Shown here: positions 42,724 to 53,329 of the stretch, in pieces
How the letters are laid out: the number at the start of each line of letters is the position of its first letter
Numbering within the stretch: position 1 is the stretch's first letter
From: Torymus aiolomorphi
Taxonomy: Eukaryota; Arthropoda; Insecta; Hymenoptera; Torymidae
Direction: 5' to 3'
Length of the DNA: 64,000 nucleotides
NCBI GenBank assembly: GCA_036365515.1
Contig: CM070874.1
Span: 62,825,583-62,889,582, forward strand
The notes under the pieces: model-generated
What the model saw: only the letters and a program-made list of their open reading frames with translations
Told to the model about the DNA's origin: nothing
The model's database searches: none
Program-made: the position numbers and the translations under genes

Positions 42724-43650
42724 ATCTGCCTACATGTTACTGTTTCTACGTCTCTTTGTTGACTTGACTTTCTACGTGACTGTCTACGTTTCTGTCTCTA
42801 ATCTCACTCTCTACATCGGTTCATCTACATCCTATTTTCTACGTTTCAGTCTCTAATCACTCTCTCTACATCTTTGTCTTTACGTCTTTGTCACTACAAC
42901 ATGTCTCTAATTTCTGACAGTCTCTGTCTCTACTTTTCTGTTTCTACACCTGTGTGTCTACGCCTCTGTTTCTACGCTTCTTTCTCTACGTTTCTGTCTC
43001 TAATCTCTTTCTACGTCTCTGTCTTTACATCTCTGTCTCTTCATCTCTATCTCTACGTCTCCATCTCTAATTTCTCTGTCTACGTCTATATCTTTACGCC
43101 TCTATCTCTACATCTCTGTCTCTATATCTCCGTCTTTACATCTCCGTCCCTTCTTTTGTATCTCTATGTCTCTACGTCTCCGTATCTACATCCCTGTCTC
43201 TAATCTCTGTCGCTACATCTCTGTCTTTACGTCTCTGTTTCTATGTCTCTGTCTCTACGCGCCTGTTGCTACATCTCTGTTTCTACTTCTCTATTTCTAC
43301 GTCTTTGTTTCTACGTCTCCATATCTATATTCCTGACTCTACGCGCCTATCTCTACGTCTCTGTCTCTACTTCTATATCTCTACGTCTCTGTCTCTACGT
43401 CTCTGTCTCTACGGCTCTGTCTCTCTGCCTCTGTGTCTACGTCTCTGTCTCTAATATCTTTCTCTATATCTCTGCCCTCACATCTCTGTCTCTACATCTC
43501 TGTCACTAATCTCTGTCTCTATTTTTCTGTCTCTAATCTCTCTCTCTCTCTCTCTACGTCTCTGTCACTACGTTTCCGCGTCTACGTGGCTTCCTCTAGG
43601 TTTCTGTCTACACCCCAGTTGCTACGTGTCTGTCTCTACGTTTCTGTCTT

Positions 43651-43692
<42 letters not shown>

Positions 43693-43710
43693 ACGTCTCT
43701 GTCTTAAATA
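41240..43710. repeat. 12-bp minisatellite TCTGTCTCTACG, about 2.5 kb
   Basis: Degenerate tandem units of TCTGTCTCTACG with higher-order variants (TCTAATCTC, CCGTATCTACATCCC). Pure CT runs are interspersed (41946-41972, 42634-42718, 43535-43552, 43652-43686). The unit has 12 bases, so all three frames stay open and give serine- and leucine-rich artefact proteins. Confidence 0.9.
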
Positions 43711-43794
43711 CAATCCGATCCAATTAAATACAATCTGGGAACACCTGATAAAAGCGTGCACTTGGGGGAATAGCTATGATTAATAACAAAACGT

Positions 43795-44150
43795 AGCTGA
43801 TGGGGAGCGGCTGGGGAGCGGGGGGGAGCGGATGGGGAGCGGAAGCATCAAAAACTGCTGTTTCTAGAGACATTTTTACGTTATTTTGGGGAGCGGGGGG
43901 GAGCGGATGGGGAGCGGAAGGGATGAGTCTTAAAAGTATCACTTTAGAGATGTAAAAAGGGGAGCGGGTGGGGAGCGGATGGGGAGCGAATGGGCAGCGG
44001 ATGGGGAGCGGAAAATACTAATAATTGAGGGGAGCGGTTGGGGAGCAGGGGCAGCGGATGGGGAGCGGAAGCATTAAAAACTGCTGTTTCTAGAGACATT
44101 TTTACGTTATTTTGGGGAGCGGGGGGGAGCGGATGGGGAGCGGCTGGGTC
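43795..44150. repeat. G-rich tandem repeat, GGGGAGCGGATG units
   Basis: Units of about 12 bases with G runs of 3 to 7, plus a larger direct duplication (43840-43908 and 44065-44135, including AAAACTGCTGTTTCTAGAGA). The G runs could form quadruplexes. It lies next to the 5' end of the Helitron, as does a similar G-rich block at 52645-52682 in the other Helitron. Confidence 0.85.
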
Positions 44151-44187
44151 GTAAGAAAAAATGCTTACAACTATATAGTATAAGAAG

Positions 44188-44231
<44 letters not shown>

Positions 44232-44324
44232 TAGGGGGGTACCCCCTACTCGCTCCGCTCGTCAACCCTCTAATTTTGACAAGTAAATAATTTATTTATT
44301 TTCAACGTAGATATTTTTCATATG

Positions 44325-44665
44325 TTGTATTAATATGGTATTTTTCATATTTTGTATGGATGATAGTTTATACAAATGTAACACTTAAGAGAGTAGTTCT
44401 TAATTCTTAATTTCTGAAACGAAAGAATAGATTATTGAGATTTTTCATATTTTTTATGGATGATAGTTAATACAAATGTAACACTTAAGAGTCGTTCTTA
44501 ATTCTTAATTTCTGAAACGAAAGAATGGATTATTGAGAAAACTACATTAATTATATATTAAGAAAACATATTGAAAATATATATTTTATTCTATTTTTTC
44601 CACATCACCTTGGAGGTAACTAGAAAGATGCGTTTTATTTTTAAGTGGTATCCCCAGTAGGCCTA
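44325..44665 (+). repeat. Left subterminal inverted repeat of the Helitron
   Basis: Matches 52218-52580 in reverse (GATGCGTTTTATTTTTAAGT; CACATCACCTTGGAGGTAA). It contains a tandem duplication of about 110 bases (ATGGATGATAGTTxATACAAA). Confidence 0.75.
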
Positions 44666-44669
44666 ATCC

Positions 44670-45365
44670 ACTGTCTTTGTCACTATAAAATTTCAGAAAA
44701 CATTAAAATTGTTACAATAAAAGTATATTTTTTTATAATATAATATATATTTTGTAAAATTAAATTTAATAATAAAATGATTTGAATTAGCTGATAATAA
44801 GTTAAATTCTTCGAAATTTTTTATTCAATTTTTGAATTGTTTTTTTTAATTTTTTTTTTTTTATATTTAATATTTTCTGATATGCTATTTAAAATTTTGC
44901 AACGTTATTTAATATATTCCATTGTCCTAAACGAAAGAAAAAATATTGTTGTTTTAATTAACTAAAAATTAATTCAAAAAATTAATTAATTAATAATGAT
45001 ATAAAAATTTACCTAAAAAACAAAATTCAATTATTGTAAAGAAAGATTTTTAAATTCTTCTAAAATTTTGTTAACTTTAAGTTTTCCAATTTTGAGTTTT
45101 GTATTTTTATTGTTCTGTTGTCTTCTTTTTTTTTTTTTTTGACTGATGATTTAGTTTTTTAATTTATCTTTTTCAATAATTTTATCTGATTCTAAATTAA
45201 TCATGTATTCCATATAATTTTGTTCATATTCTAAATAGTCTAAAACTAATAATTTATTATGTATTTATTATTATTATTGAATAACGAATAAATATATTGT
45301 TGTTTTTTATAATTTACTTTCGTTCTGTGTAGTCGACATATTCTAAAAAGAAAAATATTTGAAAA
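44670..45365. other. AT-rich 3' part of the Helitron
   Basis: No coding. Holds several A and T runs; it follows the helicase stop on the coding strand. Confidence 0.5.
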
Positions 45366-45936
45366 TTAATTATCTAAAATTTCTTTCCAAACGATATTTA
45401 TAATTTCTTCTTTATTTTCTGAATTATTTTCAATAAAAATTTTATCTGGGTTTTTACATCTTGATAATGCTACATATAATTGACCATGAGAGAATAATGG
45501 TCTTCTAATATATATTCCACGCTATCAAAACTTTGACCTTGTGATTTATTGTCATAGTAAACGCTAATATTAAAGGAAATTATTTTCTATATAAAATAAA
45601 TGGTAATGATGAAGAATTGCCAGTGTTTAATGTAATTCGAGGAATAAAAACTATGTTTCCAGATTTTTCACCTGTTATTATTTCTGCTTCTATGTTGTAT
45701 TTAAATAATTTAGTAATTTTTAATCGTGTTCCATTACATAATCCATCGTTAATACTTAAATTTCTTATTAACATTACAATAGTATTTATTTTAAGTTTTA
45801 ATTTATGTGGTGATAGTCCTTCACGTATATTGTTTAAAGTTTCAATCGGGTAATTAATATGGATGTTATCATCAGATAAATCTACATCTTTATGAGTAGC
45901 ATAATCTAAACTATAATACGTATTTTCTTCAGTATT

Positions 45937-46954
45937 ATAACGGAGTTCCAGGATAAAATACGGAGAAAATAAGAATCTCGGTTCTCCGTATTCTATCGAA
46001 CTCGTTTGACTCTCGTTCCCGCGAATTCACGCATCTAGAGCAATTGTTGACATCACTCTAACGATGTATTCGCGATCTGCGCGGGGGGCCGCGCGACTTT
46101 GGCGGTTGCAAAGTCGCGCTCGATTCATTTTTGAATCAGATTCTCTCGGGCTGTCAAACCGCGCATACGCGAGTTAATTTGATCGTCCGCGAAGAAAACG
46201 GTATCGTGCGTCCTCACCGGTGCAGAGCAGCGCCCGTACACGTACCGACCACGAAGAGCAGCGCACGTGAGCAATCCAAGCCACTCCTGGGGTCCGAAGC
46301 GTCTGAAGGTGAACGCTGGACGTTAGGACTCGGCCTGAACACTCCGAAGTCGACCGGAGGATAAGGCCTGACGCAGGAGCGGATTCGTGAGCGAGCGACG
46401 AGAGGAGTGCACTCCTCTCCCGGTGAGCCTCTTTGTACTTCCCGCGCAGCGATTTATTTGTGTATTTTCGACTCGCAGCGGCGAGTGGCCGGTGGTGCGT
46501 TCACCAGCCCAGCGAAAATAGATACCGTGATCCGCCCGCGCCGAGCGGCGGATCCCGTCTTTTTGTCGGCGCGCAACGCGACGCGTTTTTTATGTAAATG
46601 ATTATTTAGAATAGACCTTGTTATTGTGCTGTGAAATAACTGAGGCTATTCTTCATTTATCGATCTTAACCTAACCTTCTCCCGGATACCGCCGCCTCCG
46701 CGGGAAAACGACTCCGCTGGTCGTTTTCATATCTGAGCATAGCGGCCGCGCGCTTTACTCTTTGAGCGCGCGCTTTTAACTCAGCGATCCAATTAGTTGG
46801 AAAGCGAAGTTCGCGTGCGATCTTCGCGTTGTTTTCGGGATTCCAGGAGCAGATCCCCGGGCAAGTCATTTTAGTCTGACACCCACGGCACCGTGTTCTA
46901 GGGCATCGCTGGCCTGTGGCTTTTTGGGATCTTACCCCAGAAGCCATCCCGTTA
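45937..46954. mobile_element. GC-rich insertion with TAACGG ends in the helicase gene
   Basis: 1018 bp flanked by CAGTATT (45930-45936; 46955-46961), with short inverted ends (TAACGG/CCGTTA). GC content is clearly higher than the host. It has a 93-codon frame on the minus strand (46666-46947) with CxxC-like cysteines, rich in R and A, without recognised family. It could be a MITE or a solo LTR starting TGTAACGGG on the minus strand. Confidence 0.6.
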
Positions 46955-48680
46955 CAGTATTTAATAGTTTTAAAATTTTATTATTTAAAATATTTGCATC
47001 TTCATTATGTGATGTTAATATAACTCTATTTATTGATATACTACAATTTATATTTTCATATATTTTAAAACAAACATCGTTTGTTTTAAAACTATCAGGT
47101 ATAACAAATGAATTAAATTTACCTTCTCCAATATCTAATAAATATGAAGCAAACATGATATCTTTTGAACGGATATTTGTTTTCAAATACATTATATTAA
47201 ATAATGACCAAAGATTTGAATATTTTATTGTTTCTTGAATTATTGTGCTTCTACAACCATTTTTAACAACAGGGAGAATTTGTCTAAAATCACCTCCTAA
47301 AATTAATAATGTTCCTCCGAATGGTAGATTATTATTACAAACATCTTGTAAAGTTTTATCAACAATTTCTAAAGCTTTACGTGGAATCATTGACGCTTCA
47401 TCCCAAATAATCGCAAAAGCTTCACGAAATTTTTTTTTATCTGATTCAAATTTTAAAAATGCACTTTCAATATTGTTTAAATCTAAAGGTAATCTAAAAG
47501 TTTTATGACTGGTCATACCTTTTGGTAATAGTATAGATGCTATACCAGTCCAAGCCATTGATATAATTTTTTGTTCTATTGACAAAAAATAATAAATTAA
47601 AGTTTTATATAAAAACGTTTTACCTGAACTTCCAGGACCATCAATAAAGTTAATTTTATGTTCATTATTTAATATTTGTGTAAAAATTGTTTTTTGATCT
47701 GTGTTTAAGGGGACAAGCCATGGTTAAAACTGAAAAAAATAAGAATAAATAATTTGATTAATAATAAATTCCAGGTGTAATCTTTGAACTTAATATTTTT
47801 CCCACTAATAAGTAGTGTTATTACCTACAATTTCCGCCTGTAGTTAGCTGATAATATACATCTGGCTCTTGCGTACATTTTATTAATGATTTAACTCTGA
47901 TTTATTGATTGCCGTAGGTTTACTTTTCAACAACTAAATAATATGACTTGAAATTCATGGCTTGATCTTTGTTTTTACATCAGTTACCAGTTTTCTGTGC
48001 TACTTTTCCTAAAAAAATTTTTTTAATATTTATTTTTTATGAAAAATCTCAATTTTTTGTATATTTTATCAAAAGTTCTATAATTTTATTTTTTTTATTT
48101 TTTTCTGAAGCTTTTTTCAAAAAAGTAGCGCACATTCCTTGTGGCTAATGTAAAAAGGAATGCTCACCTAAAATTTCAAGTCATTTCGTTCACTTGGTGA
48201 AAAATAAACTTACGGCAATGACCCTGTAAACACAAAAAACAAGTTTTTCAGAAATCATGTTTGAAACTTGAGTTTCTTATAACTTATGGTAAGCTTTTCA
48301 AAACTACTTACAAAAATCTTTTTCACAATTCTGTATAATATACTTTGATTAAACATGAAAAATGGAATATCCATATGACAGTTATTTTGGCACGGACACT
48401 CTAATCATCTCATGTCTAGTTTCATTAAATATCTGTAAAAAAAGGTTTAATTAGCTTAATGACATCTTTATATTATTTAGAATAATACATTATTGTAGCT
48501 CTTATCTTTTTTTTCGTATTAGACTAAAATATTTTTATTCCTTGATGCTGCAGTCTATAACCTACAAAAATCATCTATTCCGGGTGACAGATCCAATCAC
48601 AAATTAACTAAAAAGAAAAACAATAAATATTAACTATTTTTATACGTATAAGTAACAAAAAAATCTTTTAATTACTTACT

Positions 48681-50426
48681 CTAGTAAGAACCTGGTTCAT
48701 ATGACTCTTCTGGTAACTGAAGTCGTACTCTCCTTCTTCTTTTTCTTCTACTTTCTAAGGTATTTTCCTCAGCATTCCTTTCAGCATAGAATAATCTTTT
48801 ATCATTGCTCTTCTTCACCCACTCAATTGCAGCTACTCCAGGTTTGATGTCGAAGGCATCCATTATTTCCAAGAAACCAATTCTTCCATCATTGAAACAA
48901 GTGATAGCAATGTATACACCTGTATTGAGTACATGCACACCACTAAAAGATGTCTTGGTAACGAGCTTCCAAACTATCTGATTGAAGCTTTCATTGCTGT
49001 TCTGTGTAAAACCACCAAGACACCTTTCAAGCAGTTCCTGTCGAGAGAGATCTTCATAAATTGGTTTTAACTGCTCCATCACTACTGTTGGAATACTGCC
49101 TGTATGATGGAAGCCTTTCAGTTTTTTCTGGGCTTTCGCTTTTTGCCACTTGCACCAACTATTTTCTCCTTTCGGACACAAATGATGTTGAGGTGATTTA
49201 TCTGTGGAGATTTTGTGGTAATAAGTGGTCCATATCGCATTGCTCATATCTTTCACTGAGTTCGCATTACCCCTGATGGCATTACTATAGTAGGTGGTGA
49301 GCTGATCAATAACTTTACCAGTCAAGCGTCCCTGTCCTCCAATGGATTTTCCATCAGCTAACTTCTTCTTGCCAGAATTCTTCTTTAGATTTCTCAGCCT
49401 TGTACCCATTCGCTTTTGAACATGTCCAACACACTCCTTTTTTTCTACTATCAGTTCATCTCCATATGGTTTAACTTTACACAAATCACAGAAAACTTTT
49501 GAATCACCATCTCCAATGTAGCGATGATACTTTACACCATATTTTTCCATGGAATTTTTGAAAATTTCAATAATTCCATCCACTTCCATCTTTCCGGCAC
49601 TTCCTGCATGGTTTGCTGAGCAATTGGCTTGATGGTCCGTGTACCAGTCTTCATATTCTTCTGTGCCCTCTTTATTTTCCCATTTCATGCAAGCTTTGCA
49701 GAAACTATTCTTGATAGAGATGTCAAGAATTTGTTGGGAACGCAAACCAATCAAGCTTGTGATTCCTTGTAAAGAAGAGAATCCTCTCTTTCTCCAGGAC
49801 CCGTCACCAGACACATCAAGCCCTACACTTCCAGCTGGTGTCAATTGTTTTTCTTTTTCCACTGCTTTTTGCATGGAGATAACTGCCACTTTTTCACATG
49901 CCTTACTTAACTCCTCATTGATATGGTCATAAAAACTGTGTGCCACTGGCGATGGTAGGTCCATGATACCACAGAAAGTCTCCAATCCTGCATGTCCTTG
50001 TCCAAGTGCACGCATAGCAAGTACACTACGTCTATTTAGTTCATAAGCATTCCCACTACTTCCAACTTGTTTACTTGTATTGATGAGATTCATGCCATTG
50101 CAGTTTTTGCATACAATATTAATTTTTGCACCCAATCCTCTAATGTCTCCTTCCGTCATTCGGATTTTTCCATGACATTTAGCACAAACAATTAACTTTT
50201 CAAGTTCATGAAACAAAATATCAATATCTATTATTCTGTTTCTTGTTGTTGCTGGACTTCTAGATATATCTGATTCTGAAATTTTGCTTGCAGATGTGCT
50301 TCTTTTTCTCTTTAGTGATGGGGCATTTTCTACTTTTCTTCTAAATCCTTTATGTTTCTTTTTTCTTCCAAATGTTCTCTTCTTTGTAGATGGTCCTGGT
50401 GTTCGACCTCTCTTGTCTGTATTCAT
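48681..50426 (-). CDS. Transposase with Mutator-like domain (Kolobok type)
   Basis: 581 residues, uninterrupted. The N-terminus is very basic (residues 1-45, probable nuclear signal). A zinc ribbon follows (C81, C84, C106, C109). The catalytic region starts with GLDVSGDGSWRKRG (D204, D208); YIGDGDSKVF supplies a second acidic site near residue 305; NSNESFNQIVWKL near 470 probably gives the glutamate. This arrangement resembles the Mutator-like transposase domain found in many arthropod and cnidarian proteins. It is the only gene of the TTAA-flanked transposon and has no introns. As all motifs are intact it may still be active; alternatives (a domesticated host gene) are unlikely given the inverted ends. 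Confidence 0.8.
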   Translation of the reverse strand: MNTDKRGRTPGPSTKKRTFGRKKKHKGFRRKVENAPSLKRKRSTSASKISESDISRSPATTRNRIIDIDILFHELEKLIVCAKCHGKIRMTEGDIRGLGAKINIVCKNCNGMNLINTSKQVGSSGNAYELNRRSVLAMRALGQGHAGLETFCGIMDLPSPVAHSFYDHINEELSKACEKVAVISMQKAVEKEKQLTPAGSVGLDVSGDGSWRKRGFSSLQGITSLIGLRSQQILDISIKNSFCKACMKWENKEGTEEYEDWYTDHQANCSANHAGSAGKMEVDGIIEIFKNSMEKYGVKYHRYIGDGDSKVFCDLCKVKPYGDELIVEKKECVGHVQKRMGTRLRNLKKNSGKKKLADGKSIGGQGRLTGKVIDQLTTYYSNAIRGNANSVKDMSNAIWTTYYHKISTDKSPQHHLCPKGENSWCKWQKAKAQKKLKGFHHTGSIPTVVMEQLKPIYEDLSRQELLERCLGGFTQNSNESFNQIVWKLVTKTSFSGVHVLNTGVYIAITCFNDGRIGFLEIMDAFDIKPGVAAIEWVKKSNDKRLFYAERNAEENTLESRRKRRRRVRLQLPEESYEPGSY

Positions 50427-50777
50427 GATTTTTCACAAATCACTACTTTACGTATCAAAATTAAATTGATACACAAAAGTCACTCCGAAAAAAACACTTA
50501 AAAATATAGCAAGTTTTAATTGCACAATGTAGCTAACCTACAGGCCAAATTTAAAAAAATTTTCCACACACTGCTCTAGAGCGTATAATAGCTTATAATT
50601 AGGAAAAAATGTTTGTTTACTAAATAAATTGCATTGAAAAATGCAGATTCAATTACATTCAAAATAATTCAGTTTAAATTCCAGCGACCGTGGCGCTGAA
50701 ACAACATAAACATGCAGCTGGGATTTTGAACCACCTATGAGTATTTTACGTATAATACCTTCCTATAAGGAGAGTAA

Positions 50778-50955
50778 GGGCTCTTGCATGAATGGAGGAA
50801 TAGCGAGGAATAACGCCTGGCAGCCAATCACAAGCAAGTTTTAAAAAGACGTGTTCCTTCTTATTTCTTCAAAAAGAAACAAGTCTTTTTAAAGCTCACT
50901 TGTGATTGTTTGTCAGCCGTTATTACTCGCTATTCCTTTATTCGTACAAGAGCCC
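50778..50955. mobile_element. Harbinger-like MITE inside the Kolobok-like element
   Basis: 178 bp with ends GGGCTCTTG/CAAGAGCCC and TAA on both sides (50775-50777; 50956-50958). Arms of about 70 bases (GGAATAGCGAGGAATAACG and inverse). Three-base TAA duplications are typical of PIF/Harbinger. Confidence 0.7.
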
Positions 50956-52217
50956 TAAGAGTAAAATACACGAGATTTATACCTCAAGTTAAGTTTTTCT
51001 ACAATGTTAATGTACATTACGTTATACATTTAGTATTGTATCGTGTATGCTGTGAAGTATAAAATAATATAAGATTAACAATAGTATTAATATCTAAAAG
51101 TGATATTTTGAGTAATATCACTAAATATGCAAAAAAGTAACTTCACGGTTTTAGCTGTATTTTCTAAACGAAATCGAATTTCGAAATGCGGTTGGAAGCA
51201 TCGTATTCAGCGGAAAATTTGCTATCAAAATATTAAATAAAAAAAAATCGATTTTTCGACCACCTAACCATGGCTTGTCCCCTTAATTGACTATAGTAAT
51301 TATTAAACATTTGTTTACAGAGTAAAATATTTTCTTTATTATTTTCATTATTTGTATCGAAAATTTCATCAGGTTCAGGTAATCCAAAATCTTTACAAGA
51401 AATTTCTTCAACTTTTAGAATTTCGTTTATATGATGAAGAGCTCGGTTATTTTTATTATTGTCAAAATCTTCTGTAAAATATTTATTAAATTTTGTCCAA
51501 GTAGTATTACCATTAATGTTATCTGTTATTAAAAACCAAGTAAAAAATTTACCCAATTGAACAGGTAACATTATATTACAAGCTTCTTCAAAAATTTTGT
51601 CAATCTGTAAATCATCTTCGATTAGACCCATTTTTATTGCTCTTTCTTTGTAAGTATTATATGTTTTATTTTCAAATGTACGTAATTCTTCAAAAGATGT
51701 TGCGCCTTTAAAACGATTTAAAATTAATTTTAAATGAAATCTTTCAATATCTCTTGGAGATACTACATTTAAACGTCCTATAGCAACATGTTTTAGTTCT
51801 CGTTGACGTTTTATCCAAGTTTTATTCTTAAAATTATAATATTTTGGTATATTAACGTATTTAATATTTTTTGCATTTTTATCTTTTTTATTTAATTCAA
51901 ACCACGAAGTTAATGTAGTTTTCCAGTTATCTAAAGCTTTTTCTTCTTTATTTTCTTCGAAAATTATATTTTGGTTATTTTCGGTGTGAATTGCTAAACG
52001 TATTACGGTGTGACTTCTACCACATAAAGGAAATTCTTGTAATCTCCATGCTGCTTCCATGGGACTCAAATATCTACCATCTTATTATGTTTGAGATCGT
52101 CAACTTCTTCGTAAGCTTCACATATCTGTGGTTGCATCCTTTTTATGACCCCGCAAACCTCTGAGTAACAATTTTCTTCGACATTCTTAAAGATTTAAAT
52201 CTTAGATACAATTCATT

Positions 52218-52580
52218 ATGGATTAGGCTTACTGGGGATACCACTTAAAAATAAAACGCATCTTTCTATTTACCTCCAAGGTGATGTGGAAAAAATAGAA
52301 TAAAATATATCTTAATATATAATTAATGTAATTTTCTTAATAATTTACTCTTTTATTTCAGAAATTAAGAATTCAAAACTACTCTTAAGCGTTACATCTA
52401 TAAATATTACCCTATTAATAAAACATATGAAAAATATAAATTATTAATTTTATATAATATATGAAATATACATAAAATATATTTTTATATATAATTAATG
52501 TAATTTTCTCAATAATTTACTCTTTTATTTCAGAAATTAAGAATTCAAAATTACTCTTAAACGTTACATCTGTATATACT
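52218..52580 (-). repeat. Right subterminal inverted repeat of the Helitron
   Basis: Inverse of 44325-44665, with its own tandem duplication (TCAGAAATTAAGAATTCAAA at 52360 and 52531). Confidence 0.75.
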
Positions 52581-52644
52581 ACCTTATTAATAAAACATAT
52601 GAAAAATACATGAAAAAAATAAACTTTTAAGTGAACATTTAAAT

Positions 52645-52682
52645 GAGGGGGGGCTGGGGGGCAAGGGGGGGCGAGGGGGGTC
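52645..52682. repeat. G-rich block at the Helitron 5' end
   Basis: Runs of G up to 7 separated by C or CT. Same position as the G-rich array in the non-autonomous Helitron. Confidence 0.7.
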
Positions 52683-52799
52683 TGCGTGACACAAATAACG
52701 CTTACGACTATATATATATATAGAGGATTATATGGGTTACTTAAAAAAGTGGCTTTTGTAAAGAATATAATGGTTAAGTCGGGATAATTTCTGGTTAAT

Positions 52800-52960
52800 C
52801 CCTGCTGGAAATCGTCCATTTTTCGTCCATTTATGAAACGATTTTTCTCCCATTTTCTAGCCATTTAACGGCGACTTGACCGAAATCGCTAGAAAATGGC
52901 TAGAAATTGGAAGAAAAATCTTTTCACAAATGGGAGAAAAATGGACGATTTCTACCAGGG
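52800..52960. mobile_element. Short CCCTGG-family MITE
   Basis: 161 bp, CCCTGCTGGAAATCGTCC to GGACGATTTCTACCAGGG, AAT on both sides, inverted arms over most of its length. Confidence 0.7.
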
Positions 52961-53137
52961 AATGAAAAAGTATAAATCGTATTGCGATTAAATTATGTAT
53001 TTTACGTTGTATCAACATACATACACTTGATTGATTCAATTTTACAGTAGAATATTTGACGGAAATATCCAATAATGTCTTACTACTGTTACGTACGTGG
53101 TAATTAAATAACAAAGTGTGACAAAATGTGCGATGAG

Positions 53138-53200
53138 CGAGACGCGAATTCACGGACCCGCGGTTTGTAGTCTCACGCTCAACCACGGAGCTATAACGTC
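53138..53200 (-). repeat. tRNA-derived SINE-like head
   Basis: On the minus strand TAGCTCCGTGGTTGAGCG (53193-53176) fits a pol III A box and GGTCCGTGAATTCGCGTC (53158-53141) a degenerate B box at tRNA-like spacing. The cloverleaf is imperfect, so a SINE or tRNA relic rather than a working tRNA gene. Confidence 0.45.
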
Positions 53201-53329
53201 ACGATGCCACAACGAGTGCACCGCGAGCTAATAGTTGTTGTACTTGCTGAGTTGGCGGTCTCTCGTCTTCTACGTTGTCCAAACGTAGACGGAAACCTCC
53301 ATGACATTATAAAGATGATCATGTTAATA

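Larger units (their letters stand above)
40975..44170 (-). mobile_element. Non-autonomous Helitron filled with minisatellites
   Basis: On the minus strand it starts TTGTAAGCAT (44170) and ends in a GC hairpin (GGGGGGTACCCCC) followed by CTAG at 40978-40975, with T next, as expected for a Helitron 3' end. The last 35 bases match those of the neighbouring Helitron. It has no coding capacity. Confidence 0.75.
47709..51282 (-). mobile_element. Kolobok-like DNA transposon, complete
   Basis: 3574 bp with 18-base inverted ends GGGGACAAGCCATGGTTA and TTAA on both sides (47705-47708; 51283-51286). It interrupts the helicase frame within a QL-NTDQK stretch; precise removal restores it. It carries one intact transposase. 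TTAA duplications plus a Mutator-like transposase domain suggest Kolobok; piggyBac also uses TTAA but its transposase is different. Confidence 0.75.
45366..52080 (-). pseudogene. Helitron helicase (Pif1-type), split and frameshifted
   Basis: Pieces in coding order: 52080-51287 (linker region with LSPMEAAWRL), then 47704-46962 with Walker A (FIDGPGSSGKT, about 47630), Walker B (IIWDEASM, about 47395) and LGGDFRQILPV (about 47280), then 45929-45366 with the LIRNLSINDGLCNGTRL block and the SQGQSF/LFSHGQLYVALSRC end. Removing each insertion with one copy of its duplication keeps the frame. True damage: a short deletion at the TIN-SQGQ motif (about 45543), another shift about 45515, and a frameshift near 52075. 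Upstream Rep nuclease is absent. It would unwind DNA during rolling-circle transposition. Confidence 0.8.
44231..52707 (-). mobile_element. Helitron with decayed helicase gene and nested insertions
   Basis: On the minus strand it starts TCGTAAGCG (52707) and ends in the hairpin plus CTAG at 44231, next to a CA/TA microsatellite. Inside lie inverted subterminal repeats, a helicase gene in three pieces, a 1.0 kb GC-rich insertion and a Kolobok-like transposon. The Rep (HUH) nuclease part is missing: only about 130 bases separate the first coding sequence from the right subterminal repeat. Confidence 0.8.

Noticed and set aside
41240..43710. Possible CRISPR array
   Set aside because: Direct tandem units without unique spacers in a eukaryotic transposon; a minisatellite.
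41463..43783. Many overlapping serine/leucine-rich ORFs
   Set aside because: They are translations of a 12-base tandem repeat, open in all frames; not genes.
48681..50426. Intact 581-residue protein as a host gene
   Set aside because: It lies between 18-base inverted ends with TTAA duplications inside another transposon; a transposase fits better.
47705..51286. piggyBac identity because of TTAA
   Set aside because: The transposase lacks piggyBac features and shows the Mutator-like domain instead.
53138..53200. Functional tRNA gene
   Set aside because: A box is good but the B box and stems are imperfect; a SINE or relic is more likely.
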